This document shows positions 54,276 through 63,960 of a DNA stretch of 64,000 nt, one piece after another (positions within the stretch are counted from its first letter, which is position 1; the number at the start of each line of letters is the position of its first letter). Where the stretch lies: assembly GCF_001913155.1 (NCBI RefSeq), contig NZ_CP018760.1, forward strand, positions 2,046,001 through 2,110,000, written 5' to 3'. The position numbers were made by a program, and so were the translations under genes. The notes under the pieces are model-generated. The model was not told the DNA's origin. It was given only the letters and a program-made list of their open reading frames with translations, and ran no database searches. Origin of the DNA: Maribacter hydrothermalis. GTDB lineage: Bacteria; Bacteroidota; Bacteroidia; Flavobacteriales; Flavobacteriaceae.

Positions 54276-54608
54276 ATGAGTAATGAAAATATAGCTGAAG
54301 ACAGCGCAGAATTAGGAGAGAAAATCGTTAAGATTTTAAAGACCATATATGACCCAGAAATTCCTGTAGATATTTATGAATTAGGCTTGATCTATGACGT
54401 TTTGGTGAATGAAGATAATGAAGTAAAGATCTTAATGACACTTACCTCACCTAACTGTCCTGTAGCTGAGAGTTTACCGGCAGAAGTAGAAGAAAAAGTG
54501 AAGTCGCTAGATGCCATTAAAGATGCTGAGGTAGAAATTACTTTTGATCCTCCTTGGACACAGGACTTAATGAGCGAAGAAGCAAAATTAGAATTGGGAC
54601 TTCTTTAA
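54276..54608 (+). CDS. SufT-like Fe-S assembly protein (MIP18/DUF59 family)
   Basis: A 110-residue protein of the MIP18/DUF59 family that helps mature Fe-S proteins. I choose the start MSNENIAED at 54276, four bases after sufE, over the Met at 54261. Family segments are TIYDPEIPVDIYELGLIYDV, LTSPNCPVAESLPAEV with the conserved Cys, and DPPWTQDLMSEEAKLELGLL at the end. The position in a suf operon fits SufT. Likely a carrier or targeting factor. Confidence 0.9.
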   Translation: MSNENIAEDSAELGEKIVKILKTIYDPEIPVDIYELGLIYDVLVNEDNEVKILMTLTSPNCPVAESLPAEVEEKVKSLDAIKDAEVEITFDPPWTQDLMSEEAKLELGLL

Positions 54609-54641
54609 AAACTATTCCATTTCGATTTAAAAGATGCTTGT

Positions 54642-55148
54642 ATGCAAGATGAAATCGTAAATAAAGTTGCCCAGAGCAAACTAATTACTTTTAACCTTGA
54701 GGATTATTATCCCAAAGGGAACAGAATGGTTTTGGATATTAAAGATTGGCTGTTTGAAGGTTTTATTTTAAGGGAAAAAGAATTTAGAAACTATGTAGAT
54801 GAACATGATTGGTCTCAGTATAAAGATGCCTATGTTGCCATGCAATGTTCTACCGATGCTATTGTGCCAGGTTGGGCTTATTTATTGTTAAGTGTAAAGC
54901 TTAGCGGTATTGCAAAAAAGGCAATTCAAGGAACTTTAGTGGATTTAGAAACAAGTAGTTATCAATCTATTATTGAAAATATCGATGTTGCTGAGTATCA
55001 AGACAAATTAATAATTATTAAAGGATGCAGTAAAAAACCTGTGCCTTCTAACGCTTATCTGTTTCTCGCTGAGCGTTTAAAACCTGTTGCAAAGTCCATT
55101 ATGTATGGTGAGGCATGCTCTTCTGTGCCGTTATATAAAAGAAAATAA
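54642..55148 (+). CDS. DUF2480 family protein
   Basis: A 168-residue protein of the Bacteroidetes-specific DUF2480 family, of unknown function. It has a conserved MQCSTDAIVPGWAYLLLSVKLSGIAKKAIQGTLVDLE centre and a final CSKKPVPSNAYLFLAERLKPVAKSIMYGEACSSVPLYK, with three cysteines (CST, CSK, CSS) that could take part in cluster or metal handling. The suf context makes that reasonable but it is inference. It sits 33 bases after the SufT-like gene. Confidence 0.85.
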   Translation: MQDEIVNKVAQSKLITFNLEDYYPKGNRMVLDIKDWLFEGFILREKEFRNYVDEHDWSQYKDAYVAMQCSTDAIVPGWAYLLLSVKLSGIAKKAIQGTLVDLETSSYQSIIENIDVAEYQDKLIIIKGCSKKPVPSNAYLFLAERLKPVAKSIMYGEACSSVPLYKRK

Positions 55149-55182
55149 CAAATTCCTATTTATAGAATTTGTCAAGTATCCT

Positions 55183-55190
55183 TACCTTTG
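55183..55190 (+). promoter_or_regulatory. Candidate -7 box of the DUF3078 gene
   Basis: TACCTTTG is an exact TAnnTTTG match 30 bases before the ATG at 55221. No TTTG at the preferred -33 spacing was found; one lies too close (55168-55171). Confidence 0.45.
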
Positions 55191-55220
55191 CAGCGCTATA
55201 AACTATAAACATTAAAAATT

Positions 55221-56150
55221 ATGAAAAAAATTGTTTTAACACTTGCCCTTGCTTTTGTTGCAACTGTTGGTTTTTCTCAAACAGAAGAGGAGCTTAAAGG
55301 TCAATTAGGTGCAGTTAAAGATTCTATCGCTGCTATTCAAGGTAGAGCTGATGCTATTCAAGGTAAAATTGATGCATTACCAGGGTGGAAAAAAGGAGCT
55401 TTTGGTACAATAGGTGTTAACCTTAGCAGCTTTAATAATTGGTACGGGCAAGGCACACCAGATGTATCTTCGGGTAATATTGGTGTAACAGTAAATGCAT
55501 TTGCAAATTTAACAGAAGAGAAGTTCTTTTGGAGAAACTCGGGTAATGTCAACTTAGGGTGGGTAAAATTCGATGATAAGAATGATGCAACCGATGATGA
55601 TAGCTTTAGACAAGGAACGGATGTTTTCAATATAACTTCACTTTACGGAAGAAAGTTAAATGAAAAATTCGCAATTTCTGGTTTAGGAGAATACCGTACT
55701 ACGCTTTTAAATAACTTCAATGATCCTGGATATTTAGATTTAGGGGTTGGTGCTACTTGGACACCAATTACAGATTTAGTAGTGGTTATACATCCTTTAA
55801 ACTACAACTTTGTATTTAGTAATAACGATGCTGTTTTCGAATCTTCTTTGGGAGCTAAAATTGTTGCTGATTATACAAAGAAAATTGGTGCCGTAAATTT
55901 TAAAACTAACCTTTCTATGTTTCAAAGTTATAAGAGCGGAGACCTTTCTAACTTCACCTGGATCAACTCTTTTGGTTATACCTTATGGAATGGTATAGGT
56001 TTAGGGTTTGAGTTTGGTTTACGTGATAACAAGCAAGAGGCTTTAAATTACGCTTTAACTGGTCCGACACCAACACCAACAGCTACTTTTGACAATATAG
56101 ATAATAAATTACAGACCTATTTCTTAGTAGGTCTTAACTATGCATTTTAA
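55221..56150 (+). CDS. DUF3078 outer-membrane protein
   Basis: A 309-residue exported protein (signal peptide to about residue 20, VGFSQ). A short coiled coil of about 35 residues leads into many amphipathic strands with the terminal FLVGLNYAF. This is the DUF3078 family, a Bacteroidetes outer-membrane barrel family without known function. Strand-rich segments such as FWRNSGNVNLGWVKFDDKND and VIHPLNYNFVFSN agree with that. It has its own -7 box and ends in a hairpin terminator. Confidence 0.85.
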   Translation: MKKIVLTLALAFVATVGFSQTEEELKGQLGAVKDSIAAIQGRADAIQGKIDALPGWKKGAFGTIGVNLSSFNNWYGQGTPDVSSGNIGVTVNAFANLTEEKFFWRNSGNVNLGWVKFDDKNDATDDDSFRQGTDVFNITSLYGRKLNEKFAISGLGEYRTTLLNNFNDPGYLDLGVGATWTPITDLVVVIHPLNYNFVFSNNDAVFESSLGAKIVADYTKKIGAVNFKTNLSMFQSYKSGDLSNFTWINSFGYTLWNGIGLGFEFGLRDNKQEALNYALTGPTPTPTATFDNIDNKLQTYFLVGLNYAF

Positions 56151-56186
56151 TGTATAAGGATTAAAATAAATACCATTCTTATAAAA

Positions 56187-56216
56187 AAAAGAGCCCTCTA
56201 TTTAGAGGGCTCTTTT
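56187..56216 (+). terminator. Terminator after DUF3078 gene
   Basis: A perfect 14-base stem (AAAAGAGCCCTCTA/TAGAGGGCTCTTTT) with a TT loop, 36 bases past the stop. The A run on its left lets it also act for the minus strand, though hflX ends 217 bases further right. Confidence 0.8.
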
Positions 56217-56432
56217 CGGTTAAGTAGTATCGTAAAATTTGGGGTTTTACTTTTAATTTTTAAAAGAAAAATATTGATTTGGGGTCAATATTTTTACTTG
56301 AACACTTTGTAAAATTAGAGCAAAGGATTTGTTGATGATAATTTATGTTGTGAACCCAACTTAAAATGTGGTGAGATTTATTAATGGTTTAATTTCATCG
56401 ATGAACTGCACTAATTGCATTATAGTTGGAAA

Positions 56433-57644
56433 TTAATATTCGTCCAAATGCTCAGGATACAGAAAATTATTATAGGGAAATCGAGTAATATGGATATCTC
56501 TTACTTCGTCATAAACACGCTTTCTAAATTCATCTAAATTTTCCTTATTTAAAGCTGATATGAAAATTGCTCTATCGCCAACCTTTTCCATCCATGTTTT
56601 TTTCCAGTCACTTATGGTAAAATGTCTTCCTGTACGTTCGGTAGTTAAATCATCTTCGTCAATAGTTTCATGTTCATATTGGTCGATCTTATTAAAGACC
56701 ATAATTATTTTCTTATCCGAACTTTTAATTTCTGATAAAATTTTGTTTACAGACGCTATATGCTCTTCAAACTGTGGATGCGAAATATCTACAATGTGAA
56801 GCAATAAATCGGCTTCACGAACTTCATCTAAAGTACTTTTAAAGCTCTCAACTAACTGCGTTGGTAGTTTTCTTATAAATCCTACTGTATCACTTAAAAG
56901 AAATGGTAAGTTGCCTATAACTACTTTTCTAACCGTTGTGTCCAATGTGGCAAACAGCTTATTCTCCGCAAATACATCACTTTTACTGATAACGTTCATT
57001 AAGGTAGATTTACCTACATTGGTATACCCAACCAAAGCAACTCTTACCAAAGCACCGCGGTTACCTCTTTGGGTTTCCATTTGGCGATCAATCTTGGTCA
57101 GCTTCTTTTTTAATAAAGTAATTCGGTCACGAACAATACGCCTATCCGTTTCAATTTCTGTTTCACCAGGTCCGCGCATGCCAATACCCCCCTTTTGGCG
57201 CTCTAAGTGCGTCCAAAGGCCTGTTAGTCTTGGCAGTAAATATTCGTATTGCGCAAGTTCTACCTGAGTTCTTGCATAGCTCGTTTGCGCTCGTTGAGCA
57301 AAAATGTCCAATATTAAACTGGTGCGGTCAATTATTTTACAACGTAATTGCTTTTCAATATTGCGTTGTTGACCAGGGGTAAGTTCGTCATCAAAAATTA
57401 CGGAGCCAATTTCATGTTCTTCGACATATTTTTCTATTTCCTCCATTTTCCCTGTACCTATTAAGGTTTTAGGGTTGGGGATATCCATACGTTGAGTAAA
57501 CCGCTTTATTACTTCTCCGCCAGCAGTATAGGTAAGGAACTCTAGTTCATCTAAATATTCCGAAACCTTTTCTTCATTTTGTTCTTTATTGATTACACCA
57601 ATAAGAACTGCTTTTTCATAATCTATACTTTTCTTTTCTATCAT
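56433..57644 (-). CDS. hflX: Ribosome-associated GTPase HflX
   Basis: A 403-residue GTPase that splits stalled ribosomes and aids stress recovery. I start it at 57644 (MIEKKSIDYEKA); a Met six residues upstream (57662) is possible. The HflX-specific N-terminal domain (FDDELTPGQQRNIEKQL) and coiled segment (GGIGMRGPGETEIETDRR) precede the GTPase: GYTNVGKSTLM (G1), LDTTVRKV (G2), LLSDTVGFI (G3), and FNKIDQYE (G4). Length is normal. It is divergent from the DNase-I-fold gene. Confidence 0.96.
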   Translation of the reverse strand: MIEKKSIDYEKAVLIGVINKEQNEEKVSEYLDELEFLTYTAGGEVIKRFTQRMDIPNPKTLIGTGKMEEIEKYVEEHEIGSVIFDDELTPGQQRNIEKQLRCKIIDRTSLILDIFAQRAQTSYARTQVELAQYEYLLPRLTGLWTHLERQKGGIGMRGPGETEIETDRRIVRDRITLLKKKLTKIDRQMETQRGNRGALVRVALVGYTNVGKSTLMNVISKSDVFAENKLFATLDTTVRKVVIGNLPFLLSDTVGFIRKLPTQLVESFKSTLDEVREADLLLHIVDISHPQFEEHIASVNKILSEIKSSDKKIIMVFNKIDQYEHETIDEDDLTTERTGRHFTISDWKKTWMEKVGDRAIFISALNKENLDEFRKRVYDEVRDIHITRFPYNNFLYPEHLDEY

Positions 57645-57720
57645 AAATATTGTAAAGTGCAAAATTAAGCAATTACCGATAAGCTATTTCGTATTTTTAT
57701 TGACCCATTTAAAATGTTAC

Positions 57721-58698
57721 ATGCGAATACCATTCTTTAAAAAAAAATCAAAAAAACAGAAATATACGGTTGCGTTCTACAATTTAGAAAATCTATTTGA
57801 CCCAGAACGGAATTCAAAAATATTAGATAAAGATTATACTCCTAATGGGGCAAAAAAATGGACGGTAGAAAAATATCGTCGTAAATTATCTAAACTGGCT
57901 AAAACTTTGGTAAATATTGGAGAAGCAGATCATCCTTACCCTCCCGCTTTAATTGGAGTTGCAGAGGCGGAAAATAATAGTGTTCTAGATGCATTGTTAA
58001 ATACTGGATCTATGAAGGATATAGATTATGGGTTTATTCATTTCGATTCTCCAGATGAACGGGGAATTGATACAGGACTTATTTATCGTAAACGCTTTTT
58101 TAATGTATTACATTCGGAACCACTGGCATTACTTGTAAATAATGAAGCAGGGATAAGAGACACGACTAGGGATATCTTATATGTAAAAGGGGAGCTCAAT
58201 AAAGAATTGGTTCATGTTTTTGTAAATCATTGGCCATCTAGAAGAGATGGTGATGTCCAAACCGAATACAAAAGGGTAATTGCAGCAAAAGAAATTATTT
58301 TAAAAATAGATACTATTAAGTTAGAAGAACTGGACCCTAACATTATTATTATGGGGGACTTTAACGATGACCCCAGTTCAAAGAGTATACAAACATTAAA
58401 AGAAGGAGCAAACTTGTTTAATCCTATGGAGACTTTACATATTCCGGAAAGTAAAGGAACATCGGTTTATGGAGGAAAGTGGAATATGTTTGACCAAGTT
58501 TTAGTGTCAAATTCGTTTTTAAATTATGAAAAAAATACCCATAGTTTAGATTCTGCGGCAATCTATGATCATAAATCATTAATGGAAAAAAAGGGCAAAT
58601 ATAAAGGTACGCCGTATAGAACTTTTGTATCAGATAGATATATGGGTGGTTATAGCGATCATTTTCCCGTCTATGCTATGTTTACATTTAATTCTTGA
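57721..58698 (+). CDS. Endonuclease/exonuclease/phosphatase family protein
   Basis: A 325-residue DNase-I-fold enzyme. The start is set at 57721 (MRIPFFKKK), seven residues after an earlier in-frame ATG. Family motifs: YNLENLFDP near the N-terminus, IGVAEAENNSVLDALL with the Glu, HWPSRRDGD, the GDFNDDPSSKSI Asp-Asn pair and GYSDHFPVYAMF with the His. Could be a nuclease or a phosphodiesterase; substrate unknown. No signal peptide is evident, so it is probably cytoplasmic. Confidence 0.88.
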   Translation: MRIPFFKKKSKKQKYTVAFYNLENLFDPERNSKILDKDYTPNGAKKWTVEKYRRKLSKLAKTLVNIGEADHPYPPALIGVAEAENNSVLDALLNTGSMKDIDYGFIHFDSPDERGIDTGLIYRKRFFNVLHSEPLALLVNNEAGIRDTTRDILYVKGELNKELVHVFVNHWPSRRDGDVQTEYKRVIAAKEIILKIDTIKLEELDPNIIIMGDFNDDPSSKSIQTLKEGANLFNPMETLHIPESKGTSVYGGKWNMFDQVLVSNSFLNYEKNTHSLDSAAIYDHKSLMEKKGKYKGTPYRTFVSDRYMGGYSDHFPVYAMFTFNS

Positions 58699-58823
58699 TA
58701 CCTAGAAAAAAGAAAGAAAAAACTTACACAACAAAAATTGATGTTTTCACAACAGCTTCGCCGCAACATCTAGGTAATTCATCGAATAAATATGTTCCTT
58801 AATCGAAAATAACTTTTGGTTTT

Positions 58824-58831
58824 TATATTTG
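58824..58831 (+). promoter_or_regulatory. Candidate -7 box of subtilase gene
   Basis: TATATTTG is an exact TAnnTTTG match 32 bases before the ATG at 58864. The -33 region is not clear. Confidence 0.45.
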
Positions 58832-58863
58832 TAGTCCAAATCTTACAATATTAAAACCTAATT

Positions 58864-61065
58864 ATGAATACCAAAAAATCTACCTACAGTGCAAGTAGTA
58901 TTCTAATATTACTTTTTTTAGTATTCTCAGTAGTTGCGAACCTTAACGGACAAACTACACAGCAACGATTAAAAATAGCTTCAAACAACAAGAGTGTGGA
59001 GTTGGCTAATTTTAAAACTAATTTGGTTTCTGAGTTTGCTCTTGAAAGAACGCAACTTAATGCGGCAGCGAAACTGAACAACTGGAAAATTAAAGAAACG
59101 CTTGCCAATGGTAAAAAAATAGAATTACAGGCCATAGGCGAAGATGGTAGTCCTTTATATTACGAGACGTATTCGGATGAAGCTGGTTTTGTATCTAGAG
59201 CATCTACTTTAAATACAAATGGTCTGTTGGGTCTTCATTTAGATGGGGATGGTATGCAAGTTGGTGTTTGGGATTCAGGGGTTGCCTTAGAGAATCATGT
59301 GGAATTCGCTTCTAGAATTATAAACGGGGATAATACAACAGAAATTGATCCGCACGCTACTCGTGTAACCGGAAGCATAATTTCTGCCGGTCTAAAGAAA
59401 GATGCAAAAGGTGTAGCCAGTATGGCTAAAGTCGTTTCTCACGATTGGACCAGAGATAAAATAGAAGTTACGGGGGCTGCCTCAAAAGGATTATTACTTT
59501 CTAATCATTCCTATGGTATTAAAGCGGATAGAGTACCAGACTGGTATTTTGGGGCATACACGAAAGTAGCCCAAGATTGGGACAAAATAATGTATAATGC
59601 GCCTTACTATTTAATGGTGTCTGCCGCAGGAAATGCACAAAAAAGTAGGGATAATGATTCACCTACATACGGATCAACTACTGATGGTTTTGATGTGTTG
59701 TTAGGCTTTACACTTGCTAAAAACGCAATTGTTGTGGCAGGTGCCAATTCTAATATTGATAGAAACGGAAATTTAAAGAATGCGGAGGTATCTGCTTATA
59801 GCAGTTTTGGACCTGTTGACGATGGTAGAATTAAGCCAGATATTGCAGGAAATGGTGGCTCGGTACTATCAACAGATTCATTTAGTAATACTAGTTATAA
59901 TACATCTTCTGGTACTTCAATGGCTACGCCAAGTGTTACGGGTTCTTTATTATTATTACAACAGTATAATGAGCAATTATACGGGTCTTATATGAAAGCG
60001 GCTACCTTAAAAGGTTTAGCATTACATACAGCTGATGATGTTGACGCACCAGGGCCCGATTATAAAATGGGCTGGGGTATAATGAATACGATGAATGCAG
60101 CTCAGCTTATTAACACTAAAGAGTTTACAAGCCATATTGCCGAAGAATCACTAGAAAACGGAGAGGAGTTTTCTTTTGAGATAACAGCAGAAGGAAATAA
60201 GACCTTAATAGCATCGATTTCTTGGACCGATTTAGAATCTTCCTATATTAATAACGGAGAATTAAATAATACTACTGCCGCACTTGTTAATGACCTTGAC
60301 ATAAGAATTATACAGAATGGAAAAACATTTTTACCATGGAAATTAAATCCCGCCCAAGCTAGTAGTGCAGCAACTAAAGGGGATAATAATGTTGATCCTT
60401 TCGAAAGAATAGAAATACCTAATGCAAATGGTACGTACACTATAGTAGTAACACATAAAGGCGAGCTGGTAAACAGAGTTCAAGATTTTTCATTAATTCT
60501 TTCTGGCGTGCGTATGACGACATGCTCACTAGATGCTCCTGATGAAATTAACATAGAAGAAGCTGAAGCATCAAGCGTAAAGCTACGTTGGAATGCTTCT
60601 GAAGATGCTCTTTATGAAGTACAGTACAAAGAAGTACATGAACAAGACTGGACTACAGAATATATTTCAGTTAACAATTTTGATTGGAAAAACTTAATTC
60701 TAGACAAGACGTATTCTTTTAGACTTAGAACATTTTGTTCTCAAAATATTGCTTCGGAATACAGCGACCCAATTACTTTTACATTTATAGGTGCCGAAAC
60801 GGAAGTAGAAACTTTACAAACCCTAAGTGTAGATTCTGAAATTCCTTTTAGTGTTTATCCTAACCCTGCGGTAGACGAGATTCATTTAAATGTTGAAACC
60901 AGCGATACCACAATGTATCGAATACTAAGTACAAGTGGAGTGGAATTAAAAATGGACTCTGCTACAAATTCAAAAATTAATGTGTCCGACCTTCCTACAG
61001 GATTGTATGTGTTGCAAATTCAAGATTTTGACGTTAATAAATCTGCCAAATTCTATAAATACTAG
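58864..61065 (+). CDS. Secreted subtilase (S8) with T9SS type A sorting domain
   Basis: A 733-residue serine protease. A signal peptide (residues 1-29, NLNGQ) and a short propeptide precede the subtilase domain with the catalytic Asp137 (VGVWDSGV), His164 (DPHATRVTG), oxyanion Asn257 (SAAGNAQ) and Ser352 (SSGTSMATPSVTG). A P-domain-like region (about 430-550), a fibronectin III-like segment (about 550-650) and a C-terminal sorting signal (FSVYPNPAVDEIHL ... LPTGLYVLQI) follow. The tail is a T9SS substrate mark. GldH, needed by that machinery, lies elsewhere in the window. Confidence 0.93.
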   Translation: MNTKKSTYSASSILILLFLVFSVVANLNGQTTQQRLKIASNNKSVELANFKTNLVSEFALERTQLNAAAKLNNWKIKETLANGKKIELQAIGEDGSPLYYETYSDEAGFVSRASTLNTNGLLGLHLDGDGMQVGVWDSGVALENHVEFASRIINGDNTTEIDPHATRVTGSIISAGLKKDAKGVASMAKVVSHDWTRDKIEVTGAASKGLLLSNHSYGIKADRVPDWYFGAYTKVAQDWDKIMYNAPYYLMVSAAGNAQKSRDNDSPTYGSTTDGFDVLLGFTLAKNAIVVAGANSNIDRNGNLKNAEVSAYSSFGPVDDGRIKPDIAGNGGSVLSTDSFSNTSYNTSSGTSMATPSVTGSLLLLQQYNEQLYGSYMKAATLKGLALHTADDVDAPGPDYKMGWGIMNTMNAAQLINTKEFTSHIAEESLENGEEFSFEITAEGNKTLIASISWTDLESSYINNGELNNTTAALVNDLDIRIIQNGKTFLPWKLNPAQASSAATKGDNNVDPFERIEIPNANGTYTIVVTHKGELVNRVQDFSLILSGVRMTTCSLDAPDEINIEEAEASSVKLRWNASEDALYEVQYKEVHEQDWTTEYISVNNFDWKNLILDKTYSFRLRTFCSQNIASEYSDPITFTFIGAETEVETLQTLSVDSEIPFSVYPNPAVDEIHLNVETSDTTMYRILSTSGVELKMDSATNSKINVSDLPTGLYVLQIQDFDVNKSAKFYKY

Positions 61066-61070
61066 AATAC

Positions 61071-61580
61071 CTATTTTATTCTTCTAGATATCGTAGTAAA
61101 TGAAAGACCTTGTTGGCCCACTGTAGAATTCATAATGCCTTCAAATAAAGGTTCCGGACAACCTTTTGGGGTCTTCCATTCAAATATAAAATTAGACCCT
61201 GTTCCGCCAGATATATCCATTTCGTCAATAATAATTTCAGCGGTTTCTAAGGGAGCTAAATAAATGGGGTGGTTAAAGTAATTTCTTAACGAAACGCCAT
61301 GCGTGTCAAAATACTCCGCTTTTAAAAGGTATATAGTATCAACATCACTAGTGTTACGTAAACTAACCATAGCGGTTAAATTATGCGTTTTATGTTCTGA
61401 ACTACTGTAAATTTGAGAATAGATGGATAAATAGGACTTCCCATATTCCAAGGAATCTTTTACATTTAAAGTAATTTTCCTTTTAGACCAATTTTCAGGA
61501 TTTATAGAACTAATCTCTTTTTCTTGCATACAACTCATTACTAGTGCGGCTATAGAAAATAGTAGAATAAATTTTTTCAT
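61071..61580 (-). CDS. DUF3124 lipoprotein
   Basis: A 169-residue SPII lipoprotein (VMSC, Cys about 17). The pattern YLSIYSQIYSSSEHKTHNLTAMVSLRNTSDVDTIYLL and IDEMDISGGTGSNFIFEWKTP matches DUF3124, a family of small envelope proteins with Ig-like or cupredoxin-like strands and unknown function. It is convergent with the subtilase (five bases apart). No partner on its own strand is close, so it is probably monocistronic. Confidence 0.75.
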   Translation of the reverse strand: MKKFILLFSIAALVMSCMQEKEISSINPENWSKRKITLNVKDSLEYGKSYLSIYSQIYSSSEHKTHNLTAMVSLRNTSDVDTIYLLKAEYFDTHGVSLRNYFNHPIYLAPLETAEIIIDEMDISGGTGSNFIFEWKTPKGCPEPLFEGIMNSTVGQQGLSFTTISRRIK

Positions 61581-61685
61581 AGGTAAGGTTTAAACAAATG
61601 TTGTTACTTTCAAATTTACATCATTCATACTGTTTCTACAGTGCTGATACTACTTTTAGTAAAGAATTATGTCGCTTTTTAAACG

Positions 61686-62411
61686 CTAACTCAATTTAGT
61701 TACCTTCTTTACTTCAATATCTTCTAATAAGGACTCATTTCTTAACCTTAAGTATACTTGTGCCGTAGTTAGGACATCTAATTCGCAATACTTTATAATT
61801 CTATTTAAGTCGTTATCATCATAATAAACGGCTCTTACCATACTGCCATCTATATCTTCTTTAGGAGAAGGTATACCTAGAACATGCGCCATTAGTTTAA
61901 GGGAAGTATAGTGCTTGTAATCGCCAAATTTCCATAGTTCCATGGTGTCTATATGAGGAATTTCCCACGGTTTTTTACCAAATAAGTCCAATTTATTTGG
62001 TAATGCTATGCCATGAATAATCATTCTACGTGCTATGTACGGAAAATCGAATTCCTTACCATTATGTGCACAGAGTACATGCTTTACATGGTTAAAATGC
62101 TCTTCCAATAAATCTTTAAAATCCTGTAGTAATTTTATTTCATCACCGTGAAAAGTGGTGATTCTAAAACTGCGCACCTCTTTTTGAAACGTAAAATAAC
62201 CTACAGATATACAAATAATTTTACCGAATTCTGCCCAAATACCTGCGCGGTCATAAAATTCTTCAGCGCTTACTTCATCTTTTCTTTGGTATTGAGATTT
62301 ATGCGCCCATAGCTCTTGAGTAGTTTTGTCTAATTGGTCAAATGAACTTTTTTCGGGTACGGTTTCAATATCTAAAAACAAGATATTTTCAAGATGTATT
62401 TTATCTGCCAT
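61686..62411 (-). CDS. 3'-5' exonuclease (DEDD, PolB-like)
   Basis: A 241-residue DEDD-family exonuclease domain protein. Exo I is LFLDIETVP (Asp14, Glu16). Exo II is in CAHNGKEFDFPYIARR with its Asp. Exo III is in YCELDVLTTAQVYL, with the second Asp. It resembles the predicted 3'-5' exonuclease PolB-like group (DUF and WhiG-like nuclease domain of DNA polymerase B family). No polymerase domain is attached. Likely degrades single-stranded DNA or RNA; substrate undetermined. Confidence 0.88.
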   Translation of the reverse strand: MADKIHLENILFLDIETVPEKSSFDQLDKTTQELWAHKSQYQRKDEVSAEEFYDRAGIWAEFGKIICISVGYFTFQKEVRSFRITTFHGDEIKLLQDFKDLLEEHFNHVKHVLCAHNGKEFDFPYIARRMIIHGIALPNKLDLFGKKPWEIPHIDTMELWKFGDYKHYTSLKLMAHVLGIPSPKEDIDGSMVRAVYYDDNDLNRIIKYCELDVLTTAQVYLRLRNESLLEDIEVKKVTKLS

Positions 62412-62517
62412 AGTAAGGTAAGATACTAATAAGTAGGAAATTATGGCAATTTTAATGTAGATGAGCTTATTAAATTTTGATTAAAGATGAGTATATAACA
62501 TTTGTAGTATAATAAAA

Positions 62518-63960
62518 TTACTTGATGTTTTTCATTTTTAGTGTAATTTCTCCAATGTTATAGGCATATATAGAAGCCGGTAGAAAAGTGAATTTTAAAT
62601 TTTGAATTTCTTTTAATCCTAATTGGTCAATTGATGTCACAACGGCTGATTCAAATTTATTTGTTGTACAAAATTTAATTAAACTTTTCAGCTCTTGTGG
62701 TTTATCAAAATACCTGTTACTCCATTTGATTTCTACTCCCCACACAGGTTTATAATTTTTGTCATCTACTAAAACTAAATCAACTTCACCCTCATTTCTC
62801 CCTTCTTTCCACCGAGCGTATGTTAGGTCTAACTGTTCTCTATGCATCCATTGAGACAAAATTGCTGTTTCTACCATGTTTCCCATTTCTTGGTCCGTTT
62901 CTATTATCGGAGAAAATAATGCGGTACGAAGGGATGGATTTGTTAGGTATACTTTAAAACTTGTAATTCTTTTCAATCTCTTTGCATTAACACCAACCTT
63001 GTTCAACACTTTAATTAGAAAAGCAGCTTCTAAGTATTCTAGATATTTTTTTAGTATTTCTTTTTGAATTCCACTTTCTCTGGACATTGTTTCATATGAA
63101 AATTCATTTCCAGTATTGTAAGCAATGTATGTAAAAAACCTATTTAGTTCTTGTACATCTTTTATTCCGTACAAACTGGGTAGGTCTCTGAGTAAAACTT
63201 TATCTACAATATCGTTTTTTACATATCTACCCATATCTCCTTGTATTTTTTCGTTTAAAACAACCTCTGGATATCCTCCAAAATTTAAGTAATGAATAAA
63301 TTCTTTATTCAGTGCTTTGGTATCATGAGATAAGCAATATGGTATATCCTTATTTCCATATTGAATAGCACCTTCAAAGATTAAATGATTTAATTTTTTT
63401 AGATGAATGTATTCTTGAAATGTTAGTGGAGGTAGTAAGAAATCGGTAAATCTACCAGCTCCACTTTCAGTACTATGCCATTTTAAAGCTGCAGCTGCTG
63501 AACCAGAAACAATGAATTTAGTCTTTGGGTAAGTATCAACTAATACTTTTAAATGTCTTTCCCAATCTTTTAAGTATTGGATTTCATCAAAAAACACAAA
63601 GCAACCATCAAGATTTTTGAGATTTAGAGCATTGTTACAAAGTATTAATATATCATCTAAGCTTAAATTGACATAAATTGGGTTATCAATGCCAATAAAA
63701 AAGAGTTGTTGTGGATTTGTCCCTTCGTTCAGTAGGTTTTCTATACAATGAAATAACATTACTGTTTTACCAACTCTTCTTGGTCCCATTAATACCAGTG
63801 CTCTATTTATACTTCTTTCAAGTACAAATGGATAAAATAAGTCAAAGTATAATCTCTTGGACATAGAACTATAAGTACTGGGTACCTCTTTGGTAACCCA
63901 CCATGGATTTTCATAACGCAAACGTTCAATGATTTTTTCCGTCGGAATAAGATTGTTCAT
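62518..63960 (-). CDS. AAA+ ATPase with DUF4143 (DUF4143/AAA_14 family)
   Basis: A 480-residue ATPase. Walker A is GPRRVGKT (59-66), Walker B is FVFFDEIQYL (about 121-130), followed by sensor segment KFIVSGSAAAAL. The C-terminal part (about 230-480) is DUF4143, with EGEVDLVLVD and GVEIKWSN near the end, resembling a PD-(D/E)xK nuclease core (Asp, Glu-x-Lys). This pairing is widespread in bacteria and is usually held to be an accessory or mobile function of unknown role. Its start is 40 bases inside the window end. Confidence 0.85.
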   Translation of the reverse strand: MNNLIPTEKIIERLRYENPWWVTKEVPSTYSSMSKRLYFDLFYPFVLERSINRALVLMGPRRVGKTVMLFHCIENLLNEGTNPQQLFFIGIDNPIYVNLSLDDILILCNNALNLKNLDGCFVFFDEIQYLKDWERHLKVLVDTYPKTKFIVSGSAAAALKWHSTESGAGRFTDFLLPPLTFQEYIHLKKLNHLIFEGAIQYGNKDIPYCLSHDTKALNKEFIHYLNFGGYPEVVLNEKIQGDMGRYVKNDIVDKVLLRDLPSLYGIKDVQELNRFFTYIAYNTGNEFSYETMSRESGIQKEILKKYLEYLEAAFLIKVLNKVGVNAKRLKRITSFKVYLTNPSLRTALFSPIIETDQEMGNMVETAILSQWMHREQLDLTYARWKEGRNEGEVDLVLVDDKNYKPVWGVEIKWSNRYFDKPQELKSLIKFCTTNKFESAVVTSIDQLGLKEIQNLKFTFLPASIYAYNIGEITLKMKNIK

